From Acetobacteraceae bacterium (GTDB lineage Bacteria > Pseudomonadota > Alphaproteobacteria > Acetobacterales > Acetobacteraceae), in contig PKWQ01000042.1 of NCBI GenBank assembly GCA_003133265.1, forward strand, positions 1,619-8,717: a DNA stretch of 7,099 nucleotides. Direction: 5' to 3'. Both the position numbers and the translations under genes were made by a program. The notes under the pieces are model-generated. The model made no database searches. It was not told the origin of the DNA and worked only from the letters and a program-made list of their open reading frames with translations. Positions 1 to 5,788 of this stretch are shown here, one piece after another; positions within the stretch are counted from its first letter, which is position 1, and each line of letters starts with the position of its first letter.

Positions 1-305
1 CGGTGCGCAAGCTGACCGGCCTGATGGGGCTTGGCAGCCGCTATCCCCCGATTGTCGGTTCGCCCCAGACGGTGGCGGACGAGATGATGGCGTGGATGGA
101 ACAGGCCGATATCGACGGCTTCAACCTGTCGCGGACGGTGATGCCGGAATGCGTGGAGGATTTCGTCGCCCTGGTGGTGCCGGAATTGCAGTCGCGCGGC
201 GTCTACAAGACCGAATACGCACCGGGAACGCTGCGCCAGAAGCTGTATGGGCCGGAGCGTGCCCGCCTGCCTGTCAGCCACCCTGCCGCGCGTTGGCGGC
301 GGTAA
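1..305 (+). CDS. NtaA/SnaA/DszA-family FMN-dependent monooxygenase, C-terminal part (5' end outside window)
   Basis: This is the last ~100 residues of a luciferase-like (LLM class) flavin-dependent monooxygenase. The reading frame enters from the left edge, with bases 1-2 completing a codon, and ends at TAA 303-305. The family uses reduced FMN supplied by a separate reductase to oxidise amines, sulfur compounds or chelators in the cytoplasm. Recognisable family signatures are the SRYPPIVGSPQTVADEM stretch (cofactor-domain helix), the DGFNL segment, and the typical tail LVPELQSRGVYKTEY followed by TLRQKLYG. The GTG at position 3 is internal, not a start, because the N-terminal barrel of the enzyme is missing from the window. 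The substrate cannot be told from this fragment. A periplasmic binding-protein gene lies downstream on the same strand, but a strong terminator separates the two. Family call is confident; substrate is unknown. Confidence 0.88.
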   Translation, partial: VRKLTGLMGLGSRYPPIVGSPQTVADEMMAWMEQADIDGFNLSRTVMPECVEDFVALVVPELQSRGVYKTEYAPGTLRQKLYGPERARLPVSHPAARWRR

Positions 306-344
306 TATCGCGTTACAAGTGTATTAAGTGTGATCTGCTTCATA

Positions 345-486
345 GCCGGACGGGTTTTCCCGTGCCATGAGAACGCTTCGCCCGGTGTAGCCCCCAACAC
401 CCGCACCGGACGAGCGGGCCATTATGGCCCAGGTCAACCCGGACCGTGACTTGCGGCCCGGTCGCGTGGCGACCGGGCCGTTTTTT
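345..486 (+). promoter_or_regulatory. Structured leader or small RNA ending in an intrinsic terminator (riboswitch-like candidate)
   Basis: Between the monooxygenase and the binding-protein gene, several hairpins lie in tandem on the plus strand. They are: ACGGG 350-354 with CCCGT 359-363 (loop TTTT); a long hairpin 374-387 with 404-416 (CGCT, one bulged T, CG, one mismatch, CCGGTG against CACCGG, CG, AGCG) with a 16-nt C-rich loop; GGCC 417-420 with GGCC 426-429 (loop ATTAT); and GTCA 433-436 with TGAC 447-450, or GGTC 432-435 with GACC 442-445. The intrinsic terminator at 454-486 follows directly. GGGCC at 416-420 could also pair with GGCCC 455-459 in the 5' arm of the terminator, so a switch between two folds is conceivable. 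No known riboswitch consensus was recognised. It may instead be an independent sRNA of ~140 nt. Pairings are seen directly; function is inferred. Confidence 0.4.
454..486 (+). terminator. Strong intrinsic (Rho-independent) terminator
   Basis: A perfect 12-bp GC-rich stem (454-465 with 469-480, arms CGGCCCGGTCGC and GCGACCGGGCCG) has a 3-nt loop GTG and is followed at once by six T residues (481-486). The T run is only on the plus-strand side, so it stops rightward transcription. It lies ~150 bases after the monooxygenase stop and ~90 bases before the binding-protein start. It could therefore end the upstream operon, end a small RNA, or act as an attenuator for the downstream gene. Confidence 0.88.
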
Positions 487-505
487 ATTCGCCCTGTCGA
501 TCCTT

Positions 506-571
506 CCGCGCAAGTGCTTGCACGCGGGGGATTCGCTGCGATGATGCCCCTCCGGGCGAAGGCAAGGGGGG
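506..571 (+). promoter_or_regulatory. Two 5'-leader hairpins, the second covering the ribosome binding site
   Basis: Past the terminator, CCGCG-CAA (506-513) can pair with TTG-CA-CGCGG (518-527) around loop GTGC, with a bulged CA. Closer to the gene, CCCCTC (547-552) can pair with GGGGGG (566-571), which is the purine-rich Shine-Dalgarno region 6 bases upstream of the ATG at 578. If formed, that helix (six pairs, one of them G-U, 13-nt loop) would hide the ribosome binding site. Complementarity is seen directly; a regulatory role is inference. Confidence 0.3.
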
Positions 572-577
572 TGGATC

Positions 578-1834
578 ATGATCAATCGGCGACTTCTGCT
601 GCTGGGTGGCGCGTCCATGCTGCCGGCGTTCGCCATCGCCCGTGGCGCGCGGGCCGCCGATCCGGTGCGCGTCGGTGCCCTGTTCCCGCTGACCGGCGGC
701 TCCGCCGCATCCGGGCAGGAGGCCAAGGCGGCGATCGAGGTCGCCTGCGCCATCATCAATGACAGCCATCCGGAGCTGAAGGGCCTGCCGCTGGCCAACG
801 GCGCGGGCCTGTCCAATCTGGGCGGGGCCAGGATCGAGCCGCTGTTTGTCGATCATCGCGGCGACCCCTCGGTGGCGCAGAGCCAGACGCAGCGGCTGAT
901 CACCAGCGAGCATGTGGCCGCGCTGTTCGGCGCCTACCAATCCTCCTGCGCGCTGACCGCCACCGCCGTGGCGGAGCGCTACGGCATCCCCTTCATCGTC
1001 AGCGATTCGGTGGCTGCCAACATCACCAGCCGCGGCTTCAAATGGACCTTCCGCGTCACGCCGATCGCCGGCAACTTCGCCGATACCTACATGCGCTTCC
1101 TGGGCGAGATGAAGCAGGCCGGCAAGCCGGTCGATGCCATCGCCATCGTCAACGAGAACACCGATTACGGCTCCTCGGTCGGCGATGCGGTCGCCGCGGC
1201 GGCGCAGGCCTCTGGCATTCCGGTGGCGATCCGCATCCCCTATGTCGCCAACAGCTCGGACGTGTCCGCCCAGGTGTTGCAGCTGAAACAGAAGAACCCC
1301 TCCGTCGCGGTCTTCATCAGCTATGCCTCCGACGCCATCCTGTTCATGCGCACGATGAAGTCGCTGAACTATCTGCCGGCGATGATCATCGGCGACAGCT
1401 CCGGCTTCTCCGATCCGGGCTTCCTGCCGGCGGTGGGCGAGATCAGCCAGGGGCTGATGAACCGTTCCGCCTGGAGCGTCGGCGCCCCGGGCTCGCTGGC
1501 CGCCGGGGTCGACGCGATCTACAAGGCGAAGACCGGCCACGCGATGAGCGATGTCAGCGGCCGTGTCATGCAGGCATGGTTCGTGCTGGCCGACGCGATC
1601 AACCGCGCCGGGAGCACCGAGCCGGCGAAGATCCAGAAGGCGCTGCAGGAAACCAACATGCCGCAGGAGGCGATGTTCGTCGGCTATCGCGGCGTGCGCT
1701 TCGACCAGACCGGCCAGAACGTCGAAAGCGCCACCTACCTGACCCAGTTGCAGGGCAAGGACTACGCCACCGTGTGGCCCGCCGCATCCGGCAACGCCAA
1801 GCTGGTCTGGCCGATGAGCGGCTGGAACAAGTAG
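578..1834 (+). CDS. ABC transporter periplasmic substrate-binding protein (type 1 fold; branched-chain amino acid/amide/urea class)
   Basis: This 418-residue exported receptor should bind a small polar ligand in the periplasm and deliver it to an ABC permease. Residues 1-26 form a signal peptide: a twin arginine (R4-R5) before LLLLGG, a hydrophobic core to about residue 21, and a likely cut near ARGARA/AD. NRRLLLL resembles a Tat signal, but Sec export is equally possible. The mature part starts with VRVGALFPLTGGSAASGQE, the usual ligand-loop start of the LivK/AmiC-like family. It continues with FGAYQSSCALTATAVAERYGIP (118-138), FRVTP (158-162) and an IVNENTDYGSS hinge-region segment (190-200). 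Length suits the family (380-430 residues). The ATG at 578 has a GGGGGG ribosome binding site 6 bases upstream and gives a complete signal peptide. No permease or ATPase gene is adjacent, so it is an orphan here. The ligand is unknown. The flavin monooxygenase upstream hints at import of an organic N or S compound, but that is speculation. Confidence 0.88.
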   Translation: MINRRLLLLGGASMLPAFAIARGARAADPVRVGALFPLTGGSAASGQEAKAAIEVACAIINDSHPELKGLPLANGAGLSNLGGARIEPLFVDHRGDPSVAQSQTQRLITSEHVAALFGAYQSSCALTATAVAERYGIPFIVSDSVAANITSRGFKWTFRVTPIAGNFADTYMRFLGEMKQAGKPVDAIAIVNENTDYGSSVGDAVAAAAQASGIPVAIRIPYVANSSDVSAQVLQLKQKNPSVAVFISYASDAILFMRTMKSLNYLPAMIIGDSSGFSDPGFLPAVGEISQGLMNRSAWSVGAPGSLAAGVDAIYKAKTGHAMSDVSGRVMQAWFVLADAINRAGSTEPAKIQKALQETNMPQEAMFVGYRGVRFDQTGQNVESATYLTQLQGKDYATVWPAASGNAKLVWPMSGWNK

Positions 1835-1846
1835 GCCGCGCCGCGT

Positions 1847-2797
1847 CTATCCGAGGGTTTCGAGGAAGCCGCCCACCGCGGCGATGAAGCCCAGCGTGTT
1901 CTGCGAATGGACGTTGTGCCCGCAATCGGGAATGGTCGCCAGCGTCCCGTTCGGCAGCGCGTCGCGGAACCGCTCCGCCGCATCCGGCGTCAGGATGTTG
2001 GAATTCGCGCCCCGGACCACCAGGACCGGCAGGCTGAATTCCCGTGCATCCTCCAGGGTGATGTTGTCGTGCGCCGCGGTGCCGTGCAGCAGCCCGATCC
2101 GGCGCGGGGTGGAATCGCATTTGCTGACGAACTTGCCGTCGGCGCGTTGCAGCATGTTGTATTTCACGGTGCGTTCGATGTGTTCGCGCGGGCGGTAGGG
2201 ATCGTATTTCCGAACGTTCTGCACGAAATGCTCGAGGTCGTCGAACTCCTGGTTGGTGCGCACGAAGCCGGCGATCGCCTGGCGCCCGGCGTCGGAGATT
2301 TCCGGACCGATATCCACGGTGACCAGCGCGCGCAGCCGGGAGGGATCGCGCTTGGTCAACAGCAGCGCATTGCGCCCGCCCATCGAGTGGCCCATCAGGA
2401 TCGGGCGTTCCAGGCCGAGGGCGGCGAGGAAGGCTTCGGCATCCAGCGCCATGGTGTGATTGGAATACTCGACGTCGCGGGACCATTCGCTGTCGCCGTG
2501 CCCGCGCTGATCGAGCGCGAGCACCCGGTAGCGCCGGGCCAGATGCAGGCTGACCAGATCCCAGGAATGGGCGGATTGATGCCCGCCATGCAGCAGCACG
2601 ATCGGCGGCGCGTCGGGCGCACCCCATTCGAGGAAATGGAACCGCTGCTGGCGCAGCACGATGTTGCACGACCGGTAGGGTACCTCCGGCGCATGCGGAA
2701 TGGCGAGATCGGCGGCGCTGGCGAGCAGGCTGCGGAACTCGTCCGATTGTGTCATATCCAGCGGCTGCGTGCTTTGGGCGAAAATGTTGAGATACAT
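1847..2797 (-). CDS. Alpha/beta hydrolase
   Basis: This 316-residue soluble alpha/beta-hydrolase-fold enzyme probably hydrolyses an ester, lactone, C-C or similar bond in the cytoplasm. Visible landmarks are the oxyanion-hole segment LLHGG (68-72), DQRGHGDS (96-103), the nucleophile elbow GHSMGG with Ser138, VDIGPE after strand 6 (161-166), and the catalytic His294 in GHNVH. The usual acid position after strand 7 reads VRGANSNIL, with Asn267 where relatives often have Asp (SD). The acid may therefore sit elsewhere, for example near D162/E166, or be absent. The start at 2797 has a weak GAGA ribosome binding site at 2805-2808; Met15 (2755) is a possible later start, but I see no ribosome binding site before it. 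The gene converges on the binding-protein gene with only 12 bases between stops and diverges from the dioxygenase gene. A role in a meta-cleavage-like pathway with that dioxygenase is possible but not shown. The fold is certain; the substrate is not. Confidence 0.85.
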   Translation of the reverse strand: MYLNIFAQSTQPLDMTQSDEFRSLLASAADLAIPHAPEVPYRSCNIVLRQQRFHFLEWGAPDAPPIVLLHGGHQSAHSWDLVSLHLARRYRVLALDQRGHGDSEWSRDVEYSNHTMALDAEAFLAALGLERPILMGHSMGGRNALLLTKRDPSRLRALVTVDIGPEISDAGRQAIAGFVRTNQEFDDLEHFVQNVRKYDPYRPREHIERTVKYNMLQRADGKFVSKCDSTPRRIGLLHGTAAHDNITLEDAREFSLPVLVVRGANSNILTPDAAERFRDALPNGTLATIPDCGHNVHSQNTLGFIAAVGGFLETLG

Positions 2798-2940
2798 TTG
2801 GACGTCTCGACCTCATGCTGGTCATGCCGCGCCGCACTGGCGCCATTGTCATGTCGGGGCAGTCTCAACGGGTGCGGGTGCTGTAGTCAAATATGCCGGG
2901 TCCGCGCATCGTCCGGTGTGCCGGATAAAGGAGACGTTTC
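2798..2940. promoter_or_regulatory. Divergent promoter spacer between hydrolase and dioxygenase genes
   Basis: The two genes start back to back 143 bases apart, so promoters for both must lie here or overlap the gene ends. No convincing -35/-10 pair was found. Two things stand out. Both genes carry the same GAGACGT stretch just before their ATG (2802-2808 on the minus strand, 2931-2937 on the plus strand), which makes a 7-bp inverted repeat at the ends of the spacer. In addition, the hexamer TCATGC occurs at 2813 and 2822, with TCATGT at 2849. The left copies could be regulator half-sites, but this is weak. Confidence 0.4.
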
Positions 2941-3720
2941 ATGTTGCCGACGATCTTCTTGAGCCATGGCTCGCCGATGCTGACGCTGACGGACAATCCG
3001 GTGCGGCATTTCCTGGCCGGCTTGGGCGGATTGCTGGAGCGGCCGAAGGCGATCCTGGTTGTCTCCGCGCACTGGGAAACCGCCCGCCCGACGGTGAACG
3101 CGATGGCGGTGAACGAGACGATCTATGATTTCTACGGCTTTCCGCCCGCGCTCTATCAGCTCACCTATCCCGCGCCCGGCGCGCCGGACCTGGCCCGCCG
3201 GGTCGCGGAGATGCTGGGCGGGGAGGGGATGGCCTGCAACATAGATCCGGCACGCGGACTGGATCACGGCGCCTGGGTGCCGCTGCTCCTGGCCTGGCCG
3301 GAGCACGACATCCCGGTACTGCAACTGTCGGTGCAGTCGCATCTGGGGCCGGCGTACCATCTGTTGTTGGGGCAGGCGCTGGCGGGCTTGCGGGCGGACG
3401 GTGTGCTGGTGATCGGCTCCGGCAGTTTCACCCACGATCTGAACCGCCTGCGCCGGGATGCGCCCAGCACGGAGGAAGCCTCCGACGTGACCGAGTTCTC
3501 CGCCTGGATGCACGCGGCGCTGATCGAGCGCCGGACCGGCGATCTGATCAATTACCGCCGTCTTGCCCCCTATGCGGCCATGGAGCACCCGACCGAGGAG
3601 CATCTGCTGCCGATCTATGTGGCGTTGGGCGCGGCGGGCGAGGGCGCCTCGGTGCGGCGCCTGCACAGCAGCACCAACTACGCCGTGCTGCGGATGGATG
3701 CCTACGCCTTCGGGGGCTGA
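2941..3720 (+). CDS. LigB-family extradiol dioxygenase (4,5-DOPA dioxygenase/YgiD-like)
   Basis: This 259-residue class III extradiol ring-cleavage dioxygenase opens catechol-type rings next to the hydroxyls using a His-bound metal. Known relatives are E. coli YgiD and plant DODA. Residues matching the YgiD metal ligands are His9 (SHGSP), His44 (SAHW) and His221 (EEHLLP). Conserved active-site histidines His109 (DHGAW) and His165 (FTHDL) are also present. Other family marks are TIYDFYGFPPALY (60-72), YPAPGAPDLA (76-85) and VLQLSV (126-131). Length is normal (YgiD ~262-271). There is no signal peptide. The ATG at 2941 follows AAGGAGA at 2928-2934 with 6-base spacing, the clearest ribosome binding site in the window. 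The PLP enzyme follows 61 bases later on the same strand, so co-transcription is likely. The true substrate may be a catechol derivative rather than DOPA; many bacterial members have no assigned physiological role. Confidence 0.9.
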   Translation: MLPTIFLSHGSPMLTLTDNPVRHFLAGLGGLLERPKAILVVSAHWETARPTVNAMAVNETIYDFYGFPPALYQLTYPAPGAPDLARRVAEMLGGEGMACNIDPARGLDHGAWVPLLLAWPEHDIPVLQLSVQSHLGPAYHLLLGQALAGLRADGVLVIGSGSFTHDLNRLRRDAPSTEEASDVTEFSAWMHAALIERRTGDLINYRRLAPYAAMEHPTEEHLLPIYVALGAAGEGASVRRLHSSTNYAVLRMDAYAFGG

Positions 3721-3781
3721 GACGGGTTGCGGCCGCCTGTCTTAGGGGCGAGATTGCCGCCTTCACCTGGGGGACAGGACC

Positions 3782-4906
3782 ATGCTGCAATCACCGCCGG
3801 CCCAGCCTGGGATGCGCGAGGACGAGATCGACACGCCCGCCCTGGTGCTCGACCTCGACGCGTTCGAATATAATCTCGACCGCATGGCGGCGATCCTCGC
3901 GCCCACCGGGACGAAGCTGCGCGCGCACGCCAAGACGCACAAATCCCCGGTGATCGCGCAGTTGCAGATCGCCCGCGGCGCGGTCGGCCAATGCGTGCAG
4001 AAGGTCGCCGAGGCGGAGATACTCGCCTGGGGCGGCGTGCGCGACATCCTGGTCTCCAACGAGGTGGTGGGCGCGGCCAAGCTCGTCCGGCTCGCCGCCC
4101 TGGCGAAGATCGCCAAGGTGGCGGTCTGTGTCGATGACGCCTCCCAGGTCGCCGCGATCGAGGCGGTGGCGGCTGCTGCCGGCGTGCGCCTGTCCGTGCT
4201 GGTGGAGATCGACATCGGTGCCGCCCGCTGCGGCGTGCAGCCGGGGCCGGACGCGGTGGCGCTGGCCAAGCTGATCGCGGCATCGAAGCACCTGATCTTC
4301 GGCGGGCTGCAAGCCTACCAGGGCAGCGCCCAGCACAAGCGCGGCATCGAGGAGCGGCGCAAGCTGATCGACGCCGCCATCGACGGCTCGCGCCGTACGG
4401 TGGAGCAGCTGCGCCAGCAGGGGCTGGCGTGCCCGATCGTCGGCGGCGGCGGCACCGGCACCTTCGAGATCGAGGCCAATTCCGGTGTCTATACCGAAAT
4501 TCAGGCCGGCAGCTACGCCTTCATGGATGCCGACTACGCCCGCAATCTGGACGGTACCGGCGCGCTGGTCTCGACCTTCCGCCATGCGCTGTTCGTGCTG
4601 GCGACGGTGATGAGCGCGCCGCACCATGGCCTTGCGGTGCTCGATGCCGGGCACAAGGCGGTGTCGATCGACAGCGGCATGCCGACGCTGTGGCAACGCC
4701 CGGACATCCGCTATGTCTCCGCCTCCGACGAGCACGGCAAGCTGGAATACGGCCCGGAGACGGCGGCGGTGAAGCTCGGCGAGAAGCTGCGGCTGATACC
4801 GGGCCATTGCGACCCGACCGTCGACCGGTTCGACTGGTATGTCGGCGTGCGCGACGGCCGGGTGGAATGCCTGTGGCCGGTCGCCGCGCGCGGCGGGTTC
4901 AGCTAG
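3782..4906 (+). CDS. DSD1-family PLP enzyme, probable D-threonine/3-hydroxy-D-aspartate aldolase
   Basis: This 374-residue fold-type III PLP enzyme has an alanine-racemase-like N-terminal barrel and a C-terminal beta domain. Members split D-beta-hydroxy amino acids, e.g. D-threonine to glycine plus acetaldehyde or 3-hydroxyaspartate to glycine plus glyoxylate, using a divalent metal. The N-terminal DTPALVLDLDAFEYNL (17-32) is typical. The PLP lysine should be Lys51 in RAHAKTHKSP. VEIDIGAARCGV, GLQAYQGSAQH and GGGGTGTFE are family signatures. The C-terminal PGHCDPT places His342 and Asp344 as the metal pair; this HxD form is that of D-threonine aldolase rather than the HxC of eukaryotic D-serine dehydratase. 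Length fits (~370-390). The ATG at 3782 has GGGGGA at 3769-3774; Met11 (3812) is an alternative start. It is probably in an operon with the dioxygenase. Other genes of the beta-hydroxyaspartate cycle are not in the window, so the exact substrate is left open. Confidence 0.85.
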   Translation: MLQSPPAQPGMREDEIDTPALVLDLDAFEYNLDRMAAILAPTGTKLRAHAKTHKSPVIAQLQIARGAVGQCVQKVAEAEILAWGGVRDILVSNEVVGAAKLVRLAALAKIAKVAVCVDDASQVAAIEAVAAAAGVRLSVLVEIDIGAARCGVQPGPDAVALAKLIAASKHLIFGGLQAYQGSAQHKRGIEERRKLIDAAIDGSRRTVEQLRQQGLACPIVGGGGTGTFEIEANSGVYTEIQAGSYAFMDADYARNLDGTGALVSTFRHALFVLATVMSAPHHGLAVLDAGHKAVSIDSGMPTLWQRPDIRYVSASDEHGKLEYGPETAAVKLGEKLRLIPGHCDPTVDRFDWYVGVRDGRVECLWPVAARGGFS

Positions 4907-5748
4907 TGGATAAATCCTGACGGATGCGTCCCATCGGAATGGAGTCGAACTCGCCGTTATCGGACGGGTTGGGTAGGTTCCATCTTCTTGGTTCTCAGAT
5001 TCTAGACAAGAAGTACTGCACATAAGTTCTGCCCGCAGGTTCGGAGTGCAAATGCCCTGTGTTTTGATTGATAATGGCAAGAAGCCGAACGAACTATACA
5101 ATGCCAGACTGGGATTTTGGCTGCCTCCTCAAACCCCTTATGGCAACTTCCAGCTCAAGTTTATGAAGATTGTCGAGCGGCTGGATGAGGCCAATCGCAA
5201 GATTGAAGAGAGCTTTGGATTTTGGGAACGGATAATTGCATCACCTAACGGCATGCAGTTTGACAACGTTTATCCTCGACACGTGTTTGCGAACGAACAG
5301 GCCATCTACATGATGAGGAGGGCTGCCGATGAGCTCATTTCCCTTATCTGGTGCCTCTCCGAGCACGAAAAAACTGGGGCTTATCCAGAAACCATCAAAG
5401 TGGATTGCTTGGGAGACGTCCTAAAAACGGCTGAAAAGAAAAAGCCAATAGTTCTTTATCAACCACATCTAAATTTCATTGAAATATTGAATGAAGTTGC
5501 GAATGCTTTCAAGCACTCATTTATCAATTCCGATATAAATCTCTTTGGTGCCCAGGAGCCATGTGTACACGCTCTGGGTCTCAAGGATAATCGGTTGAGC
5601 GCAGGAGAGAAATTTCATAACGTGGCTCTTGCGGCCCTTGTTCGGGACTACAGTGCCTTCTACCAAACGTGCCTCCAGTGGCTACGTGACTATTCAGAAC
5701 GAAATAGAGGTTCGTGATTGGTGACCCTTATCCTAATGGTGAGGTCAA
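4907..5748. other. AT-rich, probably horizontally acquired segment with one gene
   Basis: From just after the aldolase stop to the hairpin before cheR, base composition drops sharply. Four coding lines sampled by eye (5101, 5281, 5401, 5461) hold 105 G/C of 240, about 44 percent, against about 67 percent in a sampled line of the aldolase gene. The leading 145 bases (4907-5051) contain no gene, tRNA or clear promoter that I can support. No transposase, integrase or terminal inverted repeat is visible. The heptamer CTGACGG occurs near both ends (4917-4923 and 5749-5755), which could be chance. Confidence 0.5.
5052..5717 (+). CDS. Hypothetical protein, AT-rich accessory gene
   Basis: I do not recognise this protein. 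With the ATG at 5052 it has 221 residues. That start is preferred because GGAG at 5043-5046 sits 5 bases upstream; a GTG at 5046 would add two residues and is also possible. There is no signal peptide or membrane segment. Most of it looks helical, with an amphipathic stretch at ~34-60 (KFMKIVERLDEANRKIEESF), a second at ~80-103 (ANEQAIYMMRRAADELISLI), and a helix at ~139-157 ending NEVANAFKHSF. The pattern of two or three helices plus a polar N-xx-KH motif (Asn151, Lys154, His155) is loosely like HEPN-type all-alpha accessory proteins, but the defining R-x4-6-H motif is not there. Codon use is AT-richer than in every neighbour, which suggests recent transfer. It stands alone between the aldolase gene and the convergent chemotaxis genes. 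A defence or accessory role is a guess. Confidence 0.7.
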   Translation: MPCVLIDNGKKPNELYNARLGFWLPPQTPYGNFQLKFMKIVERLDEANRKIEESFGFWERIIASPNGMQFDNVYPRHVFANEQAIYMMRRAADELISLIWCLSEHEKTGAYPETIKVDCLGDVLKTAEKKKPIVLYQPHLNFIEILNEVANAFKHSFINSDINLFGAQEPCVHALGLKDNRLSAGEKFHNVALAALVRDYSAFYQTCLQWLRDYSERNRGS

Positions 5749-5776
5749 CTGACGGCAGGGTGAGCCCGCCCGTCAG
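5749..5776. terminator. Hairpin between convergent genes, possible bidirectional terminator
   Basis: CTGACGG (5749-5755) pairs perfectly with CCGTCAG (5770-5776). After a 2-by-2 internal loop, GGG (5758-5760) pairs with CCC (5765-5767) around the loop TGAG. It sits between the end of the hypothetical gene (5717) and the end of cheR (5789), where a terminator for either strand is expected. Neither side has a T run, so it is not a classical intrinsic terminator. It may only protect 3' ends. Confidence 0.4.
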
Positions 5777-5788
5777 GCATCGCGCAAC

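Noticed and set aside
350..363. ACGGG-TTTT-CCCGT considered as a separate terminator for the monooxygenase
   Set aside because: The T residues are in the loop, not after the stem, so it does not have terminator form.
203..406. Small minus-strand frame (67 codons) across the monooxygenase 3' end
   Set aside because: It overlaps a real gene end and the structured leader, with no homology recognised and no ribosome binding site of note.
485..1540. Long minus-strand reading frame (351 codons) opposite the binding-protein gene
   Set aside because: It is antisense to a clear gene, with Arg/Gly/Asp/His-rich composition typical of frames opened by high GC, and it runs through the terminator side of the leader with no recognisable motif.
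1599..2852. Alternative minus-strand frame (417 codons) across the hydrolase
   Set aside because: It is Arg- and Pro-rich with no motif; the overlapping frame 1847-2797 carries the complete alpha/beta hydrolase signature.
3736..3778. CCTGTC/GACAGG inverted repeat before the aldolase start
   Set aside because: Only 6 bp with a loop of over 30 bases, which is likely by chance in this composition. It would touch the ribosome binding site, but I cannot support a role.
4939..4955. GGAGTCGAACTC, resembling the T-loop of a minus-strand tRNA
   Set aside because: The flanking bases do not form the 5-bp T stem, and no anticodon arm, acceptor stem or CCA end could be laid out. It is not a tRNA, and evidence for an attachment site from it is insufficient.
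3791..5101. Long minus-strand reading frame (436 codons) opposite the aldolase gene
   Set aside because: It mirrors the aldolase gene, contains no family motif, and extends into the AT-rich segment only by chance lack of stops.
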